This document shows, in pieces, positions 1-8,494 of a stretch of DNA of 64,000 bases. Every line of letters starts with the position of its first letter. Position 1 is the stretch's first letter. Source of the DNA: Niabella soli DSM 19437 (GTDB lineage: Bacteria > Bacteroidota > Bacteroidia > Chitinophagales > Chitinophagaceae); the NCBI RefSeq assembly GCF_000243115.2, contig NZ_CP007035.1:3844001-3908000 (forward strand), written 5' to 3'. A model generated the notes under the pieces. The model saw only the letters and a program-made list of their open reading frames with translations, was not told the DNA's origin and ran no database searches. A program made the position numbers and the translations under genes.

Positions 1-122
1 TGAATGATACAACTAAACTTAGAGCTGATGAATTATACCTCATTGCACTGGCAATTGATGTAAAGCCAATTGAATTGTTGGAATATGTGTGTGAGGGGGT
101 AAAGCTGGTGGAAGTAAGATAG
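1..122 (+). CDS. C-terminal end of a probable XRE-family regulator (partial)
   Basis: The first 122 bases read through in one frame (first complete codon at base 3) to a TAG stop at 120-122. The 39 visible residues include LRADELYLIALAIDV followed by an acidic helix. This resembles the last helices of a small Cro/C1-type helix-turn-helix domain, in which a leucine-rich helix follows the recognition helix. The start lies outside the window, so family and length cannot be confirmed. Such regulators often precede accessory or defence genes, and the next gene is a DUF4365 protein on the same strand 74 bases downstream. Confidence 0.5.
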   Translation, partial: NDTTKLRADELYLIALAIDVKPIELLEYVCEGVKLVEVR

Positions 123-196
123 TTTTATCAAGTATTATTTGCTAAAGTATATTTTGAAAGCTTTTTAAAACCAAAACATTTTTATTAGTTAAGCGT

Positions 197-1219
197 ATGT
201 CAACAAATCATTTTCCCATCTACAGCTCTAATAGACGAAAAGGTGATAGAGGAGTAACATTCGTGAGATCTATTGTTGAAGATCAATATGAATGGATTTT
301 TAGACCTACTCATGTTGAAGACGATTTTGGTATTGATGGTTATTTTGATATTATTGGAACCGATAACAGTGTCACAGGGAAATATCTTGGTGTGCAAATA
401 AAAACGGGTGAAAGCTATTTTAAAAATCAAACTTCAACTGGATGGAAATATACAGGAGAACATAAGCATCTTAATTACTTTTTAAATTGTGATTTCCCAA
501 TACTGATTATAATTGTCGATCTTGGCCAGCAACAAGCCTATTGGGCAGAGTTTGATATCAACAAAACCGATAAAATAGGGCTTGGTTGGTCATTAACGAT
601 ACCAAAAGAAAATATTCTTGATATTTCAGCAAAAGAGAGCATTCGGGAGTTAGCGGGGGACGTAATAGATTACATGTCTCAAATTGAATATCAATGGGAG
701 GTGAATCGGAAAATAAAAGATAGCTCGCTAGTGCTTTTAAATGTTAGTAAAGCTGAAATAGAAAATGGCGATGTTTCGGGGTTTGTAGAATTGCTAGAAC
801 GATTAACCATTAATGATGATATGATTAAAAAAGCGAGAGGAAAAATATCATTCTTAATTGATGGATATAATTATGATTTAAGAGAAGTATATGAAATACC
901 GGAAATTAGGTCATGGGTTAAAAAAGTGATCCCTGTTTTTAAATATTGGGGATACTTTTTAAATATGAATTTCAATATTCAGCGTTTAGCAGGACTTCGC
1001 GTTTTGCATGTATGTTCAGTTGATTTATATGTAAAGTCAACCAACGATATAAAAAGAGAAAAGTATATAGAGTATAATAAGGAACAGTCGGTGGAGTTTA
1101 TGAAACAGTTGTTTCATTGGTTAAATGAATTCACAGAGAAGTATAAATTATCAGAAAATGTTAACAAAGACCAAAGTGCTCAAATAGCTAAAGTACTTTT
1201 TGACTACGATATGCATTAG
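197..1219 (+). CDS. DUF4365 domain-containing protein (PD-(D/E)xK-like)
   Basis: This 340-residue protein has an N-terminal DUF4365 domain. Residues 14-75 show GDRGV, E28, the FGIDGY stretch with D47, and GVQIKTG with Q67 and K69. That E...D...QxK pattern is what is expected of a degenerate PD-(D/E)xK nuclease fold. DUF4365 proteins commonly occur in accessory islands next to defence or toxin genes; a nuclease role is inferred, not shown. The C-terminal half (about 165-340) is not recognised and is rich in charged helices. The gene is strongly A+T-rich compared with the core genes of the window, which fits acquisition by transfer. It follows the XRE fragment on the same strand and is convergent with the operon at 1295-3718. 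Confidence 0.75.
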   Translation: MSTNHFPIYSSNRRKGDRGVTFVRSIVEDQYEWIFRPTHVEDDFGIDGYFDIIGTDNSVTGKYLGVQIKTGESYFKNQTSTGWKYTGEHKHLNYFLNCDFPILIIIVDLGQQQAYWAEFDINKTDKIGLGWSLTIPKENILDISAKESIRELAGDVIDYMSQIEYQWEVNRKIKDSSLVLLNVSKAEIENGDVSGFVELLERLTINDDMIKKARGKISFLIDGYNYDLREVYEIPEIRSWVKKVIPVFKYWGYFLNMNFNIQRLAGLRVLHVCSVDLYVKSTNDIKREKYIEYNKEQSVEFMKQLFHWLNEFTEKYKLSENVNKDQSAQIAKVLFDYDMH

Positions 1220-1294
1220 AGTTTAAAAGTTGACATTTTGACCTGCTCTGAGTGGAGTAAAAATTAAGAACCATCCAAGATTATATTGACAATT

Positions 1295-1672
1295 TTACCT
1301 ACCTGTCCAATACGCAAAAGACTGTGGTGGCACTAAATTGAAATCTTCTCTTAAACACTTTGGCTTTTTATATTTTTTGGTTTTTTTTATTTTTATTGCA
1401 AACCCTTCGTTCTTATTTGCAAAGTATTCGTAATAGAATTCTTCACTAATGCCTGAATGCTCTTGGGTTAAGTTCCAAAGCGTATCAAGGTCATATTTAA
1501 GTACCTTATCTATCTCAAATTCACCTATCACTTTTTGAACAGGTGAAGAAGCGTAAACGATTACTGATTTAATATTTTCATTCTTAAAAATCGCTTTCCT
1601 AAATTCAAATTTCTTTGTTCCTTCAAAAATTTTATATGCAAATTCGGGCTTTATAGATAATACTACTTTCAT
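1295..1672 (-). CDS. ASCH/PUA-like domain protein
   Basis: A small protein of about 125 residues that consists almost entirely of an ASCH domain: MKVVLSIKPEFAYKIF, then the EFRKAIF strand, VIVYASSPVQKVIGEF, and GFAIKI near the C terminus. ASCH domains have a PUA-like fold and are thought to bind RNA or modified nucleotides. I place the start at 1672, where MKVVLS matches the family start; a Met eight codons earlier would overlap the end of the upstream gene. The upstream PIN-GNAT-ASCH gene ends at 1677, only 4 bases away, so the two are very probably co-transcribed. Function is unknown; with its neighbours it looks like part of an RNA-directed module. Confidence 0.75.
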   Translation of the reverse strand: MKVVLSIKPEFAYKIFEGTKKFEFRKAIFKNENIKSVIVYASSPVQKVIGEFEIDKVLKYDLDTLWNLTQEHSGISEEFYYEYFANKNEGFAIKIKKTKKYKKPKCLREDFNLVPPQSFAYWTGR

Positions 1673-1676
1673 TGTT

Positions 1677-3197
1677 TCATTTCTTAGAATAAGCAAATTT
1701 AATTAAAACATTAAACTGCTCGTCAGTTAGTTTTACAAACCCCGTTGGCACACTCGTTGGATCCGGAAATATTTTCAGTTTAATTAGATCGTTTAATGTG
1801 GGCTTGGGAGTAGGCAGAGAATGCGCATATAGAAAATTAATGATGAAGGGTTTATATTTAGGAAACTTGTTCCACCATTTGGCTTCCAGATCTTCTTTTG
1901 AAATCATTGTTCGCCTATTACAACTATTGTAAAAATCATTGAAGTCCTTGAAGTCGGATTTTATACTTTCTACTATACAGATTGTAGTTACTGTACTTGA
2001 ATATTTTTTAGGAGAAGTTTCGCCAATACGATAGATTAATACAATATCTCCCGGTTTAAGATTTCTATCGGGTGAATGGGAAATATAAACTTTACTTATT
2101 CTATTCCTATGTGGTTCATTTTCGGTATATTTTGTTTTATCTTCCCTCGTATTGATGCTATCTGGAAATAGCTCAGTATGATACTGGGCCTCTATTTTTA
2201 TTAAATATTTATTGGTTTGTCTTGAAAAAAACGGGAAAGTTAGTTTTGGATTTTCAATATTGGGAGGAAGCGTTTTACTAAATGGACGAACGTAAACCAA
2301 TTCTTCTCCGTTGGCGGTAGTTTTGATTCCATGCTTGTAAAAACCCCATTCTTCAAGCATTTCTATTAATTGTTCCTGCTCCGGTCTTTTATTAAAAACA
2401 GTAACGTAGATTTCCTCTACTTTAAAAAGAAGGGCATTGTCAAAAATTGTCTTAAGAAATCGTTCACCAATTTTATAGCCATTTCCTGTAACTTTTAAAG
2501 TACCTATTTTTAATCTCTTTTTAGGCGTAAGTACGGGCAAAATATTAGAATAGTTTTCACCAATATTTTCAATTTTTATGAAAAGGAATGCTGTTAACTG
2601 ACCATCACTATAACAAACATAACAGGGATCTTCGGATTTGCTATTAAACCATTTGTCAAACTCTTGGTAGTCATTCCTAAAGCTATCAAAAAATGTATCG
2701 GTGAGATCAACTTCAGCAAAGTCGACCTTTTTAACCGCTAATACTTTATGCGTAATTAAGTTAGGATTCTCAGCGGTTGATTTTTCCAGGAAATCCTGAA
2801 TCCTAAAGACTTTTTCACTTATTCCTAATAGCTTAGCTTTAGCATGTATTTTTTTATCTTCCGAAATTAACAGATCAACCCGATTTTCATATACCTCATT
2901 GAGAATTTGGGTATCATTAATATCATTTTTGGTTGTATCAATTTGTTTGCTCGCTGCTTTGATTGCAGCACTTAATGGTGCCTGGTGTTTTAATTGATTA
3001 TAACTCTCAACTTTAACATTCATTGTCTTCACTACTTTCTGATCTTGATGCTTATTTAATTCAGATAAAGTCAGTGGATGAATATATTTGTCATACTTCA
3101 GCTTGTCCAACCAATTAAAGAGCTGACCAATAGCGGGGTTGATAACTTTATTTGCCTCTCTATGGATAATAATATTTGTATCAAGTAGCACTTTCAT
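1677..3197 (-). CDS. PIN - GNAT - ASCH/EVE-like three-domain fusion protein
   Basis: A 506-residue fusion. Residues 1-145 form a PIN ribonuclease domain with the expected acidic set D6 (LLDTN), E46, D95 and D114. Residues about 165-315 look like a GNAT acetyltransferase (strand AFLFIKI, a GNGYKIGERFL acetyl-CoA loop region, a C-terminal VYVRPF strand). Residues about 325-506 resemble a PUA-like ASCH/EVE domain, with the stretches YHTELFPDS, NEPHRNRISKVYIS and LKPGDIVLIY. The start ATG overlaps the stop of the upstream P-loop gene by 4 bases (ATGA), indicating translational coupling. A PIN RNase joined to an acetyltransferase and an RNA-binding-type domain suggests sensing or cleavage of an RNA such as tRNA. 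That is inference; no function is established here. Confidence 0.7.
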   Translation of the reverse strand: MKVLLDTNIIIHREANKVINPAIGQLFNWLDKLKYDKYIHPLTLSELNKHQDQKVVKTMNVKVESYNQLKHQAPLSAAIKAASKQIDTTKNDINDTQILNEVYENRVDLLISEDKKIHAKAKLLGISEKVFRIQDFLEKSTAENPNLITHKVLAVKKVDFAEVDLTDTFFDSFRNDYQEFDKWFNSKSEDPCYVCYSDGQLTAFLFIKIENIGENYSNILPVLTPKKRLKIGTLKVTGNGYKIGERFLKTIFDNALLFKVEEIYVTVFNKRPEQEQLIEMLEEWGFYKHGIKTTANGEELVYVRPFSKTLPPNIENPKLTFPFFSRQTNKYLIKIEAQYHTELFPDSINTREDKTKYTENEPHRNRISKVYISHSPDRNLKPGDIVLIYRIGETSPKKYSSTVTTICIVESIKSDFKDFNDFYNSCNRRTMISKEDLEAKWWNKFPKYKPFIINFLYAHSLPTPKPTLNDLIKLKIFPDPTSVPTGFVKLTDEQFNVLIKFAYSKK

Positions 3198-3718
3198 GGC
3201 TTAAATATTTCTTGCAGTTTATTAATAATTACGAACGCATCATCGGTTTTGATCAGCGGTATTTTTAATTCTTGGGACAAATTTGTTGCATGAGTAATTT
3301 CTGCCTCCTGCATGGTATGTAAAAGATCGGCATCATATAACCGCCCGTCTCTTTTTTCGAGTCTCAATTTAATTTTATCAATTTTATCATGAACAACAAT
3401 TAAAACCGCAGGGTTAATTGTTTGAAATGTTAGAATGGGCACTTGCATAATTTTTCCGCTGTTATTTAATAAACAGAAATGTCCATCTAGCAAATACGTC
3501 ACGTCCTTTTGAATTTTATCATTCAATCCCAATATTAGTCGGTCTTGTGTGTCAGTAACATCTTTTACCTTCTTGTTTTTTGGATCTGTATTTATCTCTG
3601 CCCATTTTAATAGCGAACTTGCTAATAAATATTCAAAATCAAATTCGGCACAAATCATTTGACTGATTGTGCTTTTCCCAGTCCCATGGATTCCTCCTAT
3701 GAAAATTATCTTACTCAT
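3194..3718 (-). CDS. P-loop nucleotide kinase-like ATPase
   Basis: The 174-residue protein opens with a strand and a clear Walker A motif (GGIHGTGKST, residues 8-17), as in adenylate-kinase-like small-molecule or nucleotide kinases. A DGHFCLL stretch near residue 80 could be the Walker B or substrate region. RLEKRDGRLYDADLL near residue 125 resembles a kinase LID with basic residues. It is the first gene of a tightly coupled three-gene operon with the PIN-GNAT-ASCH fusion and the ASCH protein. I infer a kinase acting on a nucleotide or polynucleotide end, possibly in RNA repair or a toxin-antitoxin-like circuit. The substrate cannot be read from the sequence. Confidence 0.7.
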   Translation of the reverse strand: MSKIIFIGGIHGTGKSTISQMICAEFDFEYLLASSLLKWAEINTDPKNKKVKDVTDTQDRLILGLNDKIQKDVTYLLDGHFCLLNNSGKIMQVPILTFQTINPAVLIVVHDKIDKIKLRLEKRDGRLYDADLLHTMQEAEITHATNLSQELKIPLIKTDDAFVIINKLQEIFKP

Positions 3719-4047
3719 CGATTATTAAAAGCAATTGAACTATCTTATTCCGCAACCGTCTTTTTGTATTTTTGTTTTTCAATTGGTGAATCTCTAAGCG
3801 TCAGTTGCTGTTGCTAATATACTCATTTTTTAAGCTAATGAAAATTCTCCCACTTGGCTTTTATGCAAATATATTTTCTTGCAAGAACCCCTTATTATGG
3901 AAAACCGTAAGGAAAACTTTTCCAGATGCGATACCGGAGAGATACCTTCGCTCACACGCCGAGATGGGCTCGATCGGGATACAAAACATTTCTGCGCGGC
4001 CCGGGCGTAAGCGTTAGATTCTATGCAATACCTCTTTTGCAAGGTTT
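3719..4047. repeat. Intergenic region with a degraded dispersed repeat
   Basis: No credible gene lies here. Bases about 3936-4000 (GATACCGGAGAGA..., CTCACACGCCGAGATGGGCTC, GGGAT.ACAAAACAT) align loosely with bases about 11286-11350 in the region before dinD2. The stretch is therefore a worn copy of the same intergenic repeat family. Small open frames across it have no family features. Confidence 0.5.
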
Positions 4048-4055
4048 TATCTTTG
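4048..4055 (+). promoter_or_regulatory. Bacteroidota -7 element before the MazG-like gene
   Basis: TATCTTTG matches the Bacteroidota -7 consensus TAnnTTTG and lies 23 bases before the ATG of the MazG-like gene. No convincing -33 TTTG was found at the usual spacing, so this rests on the -7 match alone. Confidence 0.45.
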
Positions 4056-4078
4056 GAATTTGCTAATTTGAGGCTGTT

Positions 4079-4408
4079 ATGCAAGATATTGACATCGTAA
4101 TGCAGCACCTTTTAGCTTTTAGAGATGCACGGGATTGGGACCAGTTTCACAATCCCAAGGACCTGGCCCTGGCCATCAACGTGGAGGCGGGGGAACTGCT
4201 GGAGTTATTCCTTTGGAAAGATCCGGAGGCAGCTAACAGAGATAAGGTAAAGGAGGAGCTGGCAGATGTGCTGGCCTTTGCTTTTTTGCTTGCTAATAAA
4301 TACGGCTTTGATATAAAAGAAATATTGTTGGAAAAGATAGCCGCCAACGATAAAAAGTACCCGGTGGATAAAGCCAAAGGCACTGCTAAAAAGTATAACG
4401 AACTATAG
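4079..4408 (+). CDS. MazG-like nucleotide pyrophosphohydrolase
   Basis: A 109-residue all-alpha NTP pyrophosphohydrolase of the MazG/RS21-C6 superfamily. The metal-binding signature is complete: EAGE at 36-39 and EELAD at 59-63 (E36, E39, E60, D63). Such enzymes hydrolyse (d)NTPs to monophosphate and pyrophosphate and are used for nucleotide-pool cleaning; some act in phage defence. It is a single-domain, full-length member. The DUF2075 nuclease/helicase gene starts 24 bases downstream on the same strand, so the two probably form an operon and may act together. The exact substrate (for example dCTP or a modified nucleotide) cannot be read from the sequence. Confidence 0.85.
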   Translation: MQDIDIVMQHLLAFRDARDWDQFHNPKDLALAINVEAGELLELFLWKDPEAANRDKVKEELADVLAFAFLLANKYGFDIKEILLEKIAANDKKYPVDKAKGTAKKYNEL

Positions 4409-4432
4409 CGCCTTTATAAAAACCCGAACTGC

Positions 4433-6376
4433 ATGATTGTATACCAGCGTACCAAGGAGGATTTTAGTAATGATGTGCTTACCAACACCATTGATACCAT
4501 CATTGCCGGGCAAATACGCCAAAAAACGGGTAAAGAAATAGGCCGCAGCGAACTGGACGCTTTTAAAAACTCCCTGGCTTATATGGATAGGGTGCTGCAT
4601 GATAAGGACATACCGGAGAACTGCGGCATATCAGTAGAATACCATATACCCCAAACCTGTAAACGGGTGGATTTTATAATATCCGGTACAGACGGGAAAC
4701 GGGAAAATGTAATAGTAATAGAATTGAAACAGTGGTCTGAAGCGTGGCTTACAGACCAGGACGGCATTATAGAAACCCGCTTTCGTGGTGGTGTAACCAG
4801 CACCAGCCACCCCTCCTATCAGGCGTGGTCTTATGCGGCGCTGCTGCAATCCTTTAATGCCACAGTAGAGGAAGAACACATTAACCTGCAACCCTGTGCT
4901 TACCTGCATAACTATATGCCGGATGATGTTATCACCAACGGGTTTTACAACTATTATATTGAAAAGGCCCCGGTATTCCTGAAGCCGGATGCGCTGGAGT
5001 TGCGTGCTTTTATAAAGCGCTTTATGAAGTATGGCGACACCACCAACATCATCGCCCGTATTGATAATGGTAAAATACGTCCTTCCAAAAGCCTTGCAGA
5101 TAGCCTGAAGTCTATCATGAAAGGGAATAAGGAATTTATCATGATCGATGATCAAAAAGTGGTGTACGAGCAGGCGTTGCACCTGGCCAAACATTCCAAT
5201 CCTAAAAACAAGAACGTGCTGATTGTGGAGGGTGGGCCGGGCACCGGTAAATCTGTAGTGGCCATTAATCTTTTGGTGGAGCTGAATAAACGGGGACAAA
5301 TGACGCAGTATGTTACCAAAACCAGCGCTCCGCGGGAGGTGTACTTTGACAAGTTGCAGGATGTGCGGCGTATGGCAGAATTAAGGAACCTGTTTGTAGG
5401 CTCGGGCTCCTTTATGCGGTCTCCTGAAAATGCTATGGCCGCCCTTATTGTGGATGAAGCGCACCGCCTTACGGAGAAAACGGGTTTTTTAAAACAGGGC
5501 GATAACCAGATAAGGGAGATTATTAACACTGCTGTCTTTTGTGTGTTTTTTATAGATGGCGACCAGCGGGTACATATTGATGATTATGGAACAACAGACC
5601 GTATAGAACAATTTGCGCTGGAAGCGGGAGCCAGGGTGCATAAAACGCAGCTGGCATCGCAGTTTCGCTGTAATGGGTCCGACGGCTACCTGGCCTGGCT
5701 GGATGATGTGCTGCAAAAAAGAGATACAGCTAATGATACATTGGATGCGGCCGGGTTTGATTTTGAGTTTAAAGTGCTGGACAGCCCCAGCGCACTGCGC
5801 GATCTTATTTTTGAAAAGAATACAATAAATAACAAAGCAAGACTGGTTGCGGGCTACTGTTGGGACTGGAAGAGCAAAAAAGTACCACTGGCCAACGATA
5901 TTGTTTTTCCGGAATATGATTTTCAAATGCAGTGGAACCTGAGCACTTACGGTTCTAAATGGATTATTGACCCTAACTCTGTAAACGAGGTGGGTTGTAT
6001 ACATACCTGCCAGGGGTTGGAGGTGGATTATGTGGGCGTTATTATTGGCGATGACCTTATCTGCCGGAACGGAGTGGTGATGGTAAATCCTGCCAAACGC
6101 TCAAAAGATGATAAATCAATTTTCGGGTATAAAAAGTTAATGAAGGAAAACCCGGAAGCCACCCAGGAATTGTTGCGGGCAATTATTAAAAATACGTATC
6201 GCGTACTGATGACTCGCGGCATGAAGGGCTGCTATGTGTATTGTACAGATCCGGAACTAAGAGATTACCTGAAACGCCGCCTGGGTGTGCCGGCAATCCA
6301 GGAGCCAATCATTGAGCCGGGCTTGCTGATTGCGGCGGAAGACCGGCCTAAGTATAAGACGAAGAGGGATGAATAG
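4433..6376 (+). CDS. DUF2075 helicase with N-terminal nuclease-like domain
   Basis: A 647-residue protein. The N-terminal part has a PD-(D/E)xK-like pattern (VDFIISG, then VIVIELKQW near residues 94-102). The central and C-terminal part is a DUF2075/Schlafen-type superfamily 1 helicase: Walker A EGGPGTGKS at about 265-273, Walker B ALIVDEAHRL near 337-346, a QFRC motif, CIHTCQGLEVDYVGVI, and YRVLMTRGMKG near the end. It is predicted to be an ATP-dependent DNA or RNA helicase with nuclease activity in the cytosol. Its operon partner upstream is a MazG-like pyrophosphohydrolase. Proteins of this type are frequent in defence islands; an antiviral role here is inference. Confidence 0.85.
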   Translation: MIVYQRTKEDFSNDVLTNTIDTIIAGQIRQKTGKEIGRSELDAFKNSLAYMDRVLHDKDIPENCGISVEYHIPQTCKRVDFIISGTDGKRENVIVIELKQWSEAWLTDQDGIIETRFRGGVTSTSHPSYQAWSYAALLQSFNATVEEEHINLQPCAYLHNYMPDDVITNGFYNYYIEKAPVFLKPDALELRAFIKRFMKYGDTTNIIARIDNGKIRPSKSLADSLKSIMKGNKEFIMIDDQKVVYEQALHLAKHSNPKNKNVLIVEGGPGTGKSVVAINLLVELNKRGQMTQYVTKTSAPREVYFDKLQDVRRMAELRNLFVGSGSFMRSPENAMAALIVDEAHRLTEKTGFLKQGDNQIREIINTAVFCVFFIDGDQRVHIDDYGTTDRIEQFALEAGARVHKTQLASQFRCNGSDGYLAWLDDVLQKRDTANDTLDAAGFDFEFKVLDSPSALRDLIFEKNTINNKARLVAGYCWDWKSKKVPLANDIVFPEYDFQMQWNLSTYGSKWIIDPNSVNEVGCIHTCQGLEVDYVGVIIGDDLICRNGVVMVNPAKRSKDDKSIFGYKKLMKENPEATQELLRAIIKNTYRVLMTRGMKGCYVYCTDPELRDYLKRRLGVPAIQEPIIEPGLLIAAEDRPKYKTKRDE

Positions 6377-6423
6377 CTAGAGTATTGTTTTGAGGAGAAG
6401 TTATACTAAATAATAGCGTCATT

Positions 6424-7137
6424 ATGAGAAGATTGCTTTATGTATTGCTTTGCATTTTTGTGGCAGCCGGTAACTGTGTTTATGCACAAAAGGACACGCT
6501 GCATGTTTTTAATAAGAAGGCATATGACCGCTATAGTGTTATAGCGGATAGTATTGTGCGGCTTTACTACATGGATGCCATGTTGCCATTTATTAGTAAG
6601 GATTCAGCCAGAAGCTATTATCGGACACTGAAAACTCCGGGGGGAGGCACTTCGAGCGAATTTGACAAGCCGCTGTCTTTTGAGCCGGAAATGTTTTGCT
6701 TCCGGTATTATTTTAAACACCCATCGTTTAAAGGGGATTCGGTGGAAATAAAGTTTTACATTCATAAAAATGGCACATTAATGTCTGGGTTTGTTCCAGA
6801 AGGATTGTTTGATATGCGCGGCATTGAACGGTTTGAAGCTATTACATCTTATAAAGCCCTTGAAATAGCCCAACAATTAAAAATAAAGCGACCGTTGAAT
6901 CATTATGAAGTTTCGCTGGGTTGGTATGAAGCGCGTATTTCGAATGAAGAATTTAAAAAATACGAGCTATCAAATGACTTGCGGGATTTTGTAAAAGGCA
7001 GGATTGTATGGCTGGTAAAAAGCGAGTATAAAATACCCAAGGAGGGCGATGAAACGCCCAATATAGAAACGTACCTGATTGATGTGTTGACGGGGAAAGT
7101 GCTGCAAGTATGGGAACACGCTGTTGACTGGGGATAG
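6424..7137 (+). CDS. Exported protein of unknown function
   Basis: A 237-residue protein with a clear signal peptide (MRRLLYVLLCIFVAAGNCVYAQ, cleavage after YAQ), so it is probably periplasmic. The rest is not recognised. The C-terminal segment, with YLIDVLTGKVLQVWEH, resembles the strand-turn-strand of PepSY-like modules, but only weakly. It lies 47 bases after the DUF2075 gene on the same strand; whether it belongs to that operon is unclear. Confidence 0.65.
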   Translation: MRRLLYVLLCIFVAAGNCVYAQKDTLHVFNKKAYDRYSVIADSIVRLYYMDAMLPFISKDSARSYYRTLKTPGGGTSSEFDKPLSFEPEMFCFRYYFKHPSFKGDSVEIKFYIHKNGTLMSGFVPEGLFDMRGIERFEAITSYKALEIAQQLKIKRPLNHYEVSLGWYEARISNEEFKKYELSNDLRDFVKGRIVWLVKSEYKIPKEGDETPNIETYLIDVLTGKVLQVWEHAVDWG

Positions 7138-7223
7138 AGGATGAACTTTTAATTGATGCCCTTAAGAATTGCTAATCATTTATTAATATAATGAGGTTAT
7201 AGATAATTAAAATGCAGCCCCTT

Positions 7224-7570
7224 CATATTCCACTGCTGAAGAGTGCGATCCCGCCTTCAGCGGGACAGGCTCCAAGACTGCTGCCATAAGCACTTCAGCC
7301 CGGCCAAAAAATATTTAGGAATCAATTTATATTTTCCTGTGTTGGGGTAGCGATGGCTTCTGCTTGTCCAGTTAGTCCCGCGAGCCCCACCAGGGCTATG
7401 TGCGACAATGGCAACCTGTAGGACGATGAGCTGGTGTTTAAAGGATAAGATTCCTCTCTCCGCTTTGCTGCGTTCGGAATGACGGTTAGGATTGGGGTTG
7501 GTTTTTATAAAGTAGATTACCTCCTGTATTCGTTAAACTTTATTTTTAACTTTACCTAAAATGTATAACC
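7224..7570. repeat. Long direct repeat, copy A (before dinD1)
   Basis: About 350 bp that match 11384-11708 almost throughout, ending at the start codon of a dinD gene in both cases. Landmarks shared by both copies are CATATTCCACYGCTGAAG, GGCCAAAAAATATTTAGGAA, a GTTGGGG block, GAGCTGGTGTTTAAAGGATA, a GCTGCGTTCGGAATGACGG block and TTCGTTAAACTTTATTTT. The first 75 bp contain an imperfect hairpin (CTGAAG...CTTCAG) around a CCCGCC/GGCGGG-like inner stem. A third, partial copy follows dinD2 at 12438-12640. Confidence 0.85.
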
Positions 7571-8425
7571 ATGAAAAAAGACATAACACAACAAGCATTA
7601 TCTGTGTTTGAACAAATTAAGCACACCGATGAAAACGGCAATGAATTTTGGATGGCAAGGCAACTTGCCAAAGCACTTGATTATACTGATTTTAGAAATT
7701 TTTCCGGTGTAATTGAAAAGGCCTGGGAGGCCTGTAAAAACAGTGGGCATAACCCTTTAGAACACATCGTTGAAACCAACGAGGTGTTAATTGCCGGGCA
7801 GGGAGCAAAACAAACTTACTCAAGCTATAAACTATCCCGCTATGCCTGTTATTTAATTGTACAAAATGCAGATCCGTCCAAAGAAGTAGTAGCACTTGGA
7901 CAAAGTTATTTTGCCGTGCAAACAAGATTGCAGGAAATAACGCAGATGGAAGCCTATAACCGCCTTAGCTCCGAAGATGAAAAAAGGCTTTTTCTGCGTA
8001 ATGAAATGGCTAAGCACAATATCCATTTAGCAGCTGCCGCCAAAAATGCCGGGGTAATAACTTCTCTTGACTATGCCATTTTCCAAAATCATGGGTATAT
8101 GGGTTTGTACGGCGGGCTTGATGCTAAAGGCATACATAAAAGAAAAGGGCTTGCGAAAAGCCAGCAAATACTTGACCATATGGGAAGTATCGAACTGGCT
8201 GCCAATTTGTTTCGTGCCACGCAAACAGAAGAAAAATTGCGAAAGGAAAACATACAAGGTAAGCCAAAGGCCAACCAAACTCATTTGGAGGTAGGCAAAA
8301 AAGTACGCCAAACTATTAGAGAGCTTGGAGGAACCATGCCCGAAAACCTGCCCACGGCCGCTAGCATTAAAAAACTGGAAACGGCGGCTAAACCAAAACA
8401 ATTAAAACCCAAGAGAGAAAAGTAA
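7571..8425 (+). CDS. dinD: DNA damage-inducible protein D (DinD), intact copy
   Basis: A 284-residue, full-length DinD: N-terminal BRO-like region (FWMARQLAKALDY), SRYACYLIVQNADPSKEVVALGQ, FAVQTRLQEI, EKRLFLRNEMAKHN, FQNHGYMGLYGGLD, DHMGSIELAANLFRATQTEEKL and a GKKVRQTIRELGGTMPE tail, all closely following the E. coli protein. E. coli DinD is SOS-induced and reported to inhibit RecA activities; the role here is inferred by homology. The coding sequence contains a palindrome at 7761-7788, at the same aligned position as a palindrome of different sequence in dinD2. The upstream 350 bp are shared with dinD2. Confidence 0.9.
   Translation: MKKDITQQALSVFEQIKHTDENGNEFWMARQLAKALDYTDFRNFSGVIEKAWEACKNSGHNPLEHIVETNEVLIAGQGAKQTYSSYKLSRYACYLIVQNADPSKEVVALGQSYFAVQTRLQEITQMEAYNRLSSEDEKRLFLRNEMAKHNIHLAAAAKNAGVITSLDYAIFQNHGYMGLYGGLDAKGIHKRKGLAKSQQILDHMGSIELAANLFRATQTEEKLRKENIQGKPKANQTHLEVGKKVRQTIRELGGTMPENLPTAASIKKLETAAKPKQLKPKREK
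7761..7788. repeat. Palindrome inside dinD1
   Basis: Arms AACACATCGTTG (7761-7772) and CAACGAGGTGTT (7777-7788) pair at 11 of 12 positions around the loop AAAC. It encodes residues 64-73 of DinD1. Its centre (7774.5) falls at the same aligned nucleotide position as the dinD2 palindrome once the single extra upstream codon of dinD1 is counted. Confidence 0.75.
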
Positions 8426-8460
8426 TTTGCCTCAGGATGGGGAGGGGCGAACAGCGATCT

Positions 8461-8494
8461 ATGACCATTTTCGTGCTTTCACGAAAATGGTCAT
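8461..8494. repeat. Intergenic palindrome of the dinD2 type
   Basis: Perfect 15-bp arms, ATGACCATTTTCGTG (8461-8475) and CACGAAAATGGTCAT (8480-8494), around the loop CTTT, 36 bases after the dinD1 stop. It shares the core CATTTTCGTG-N4-CACGAAAATG with the palindromes at 11895-11924 and 22760-22789. There is no T-run after it, so it does not look like an ordinary terminator. Confidence 0.85.

Noticed and set aside
3805-4017. 70-codon frame in the gap before the MazG-like gene
   Set aside because: Overlaps a degraded repeat and has no start signal or family features.
4631-5299. Long minus-strand frame of 222 codons
   Set aside because: It is antisense to the DUF2075 gene, shows no family motif and has biased low-complexity composition.
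8461-8494. Palindrome as a terminator of dinD1
   Set aside because: No T-run follows on either strand and near-identical copies lie inside a gene and in another gap.
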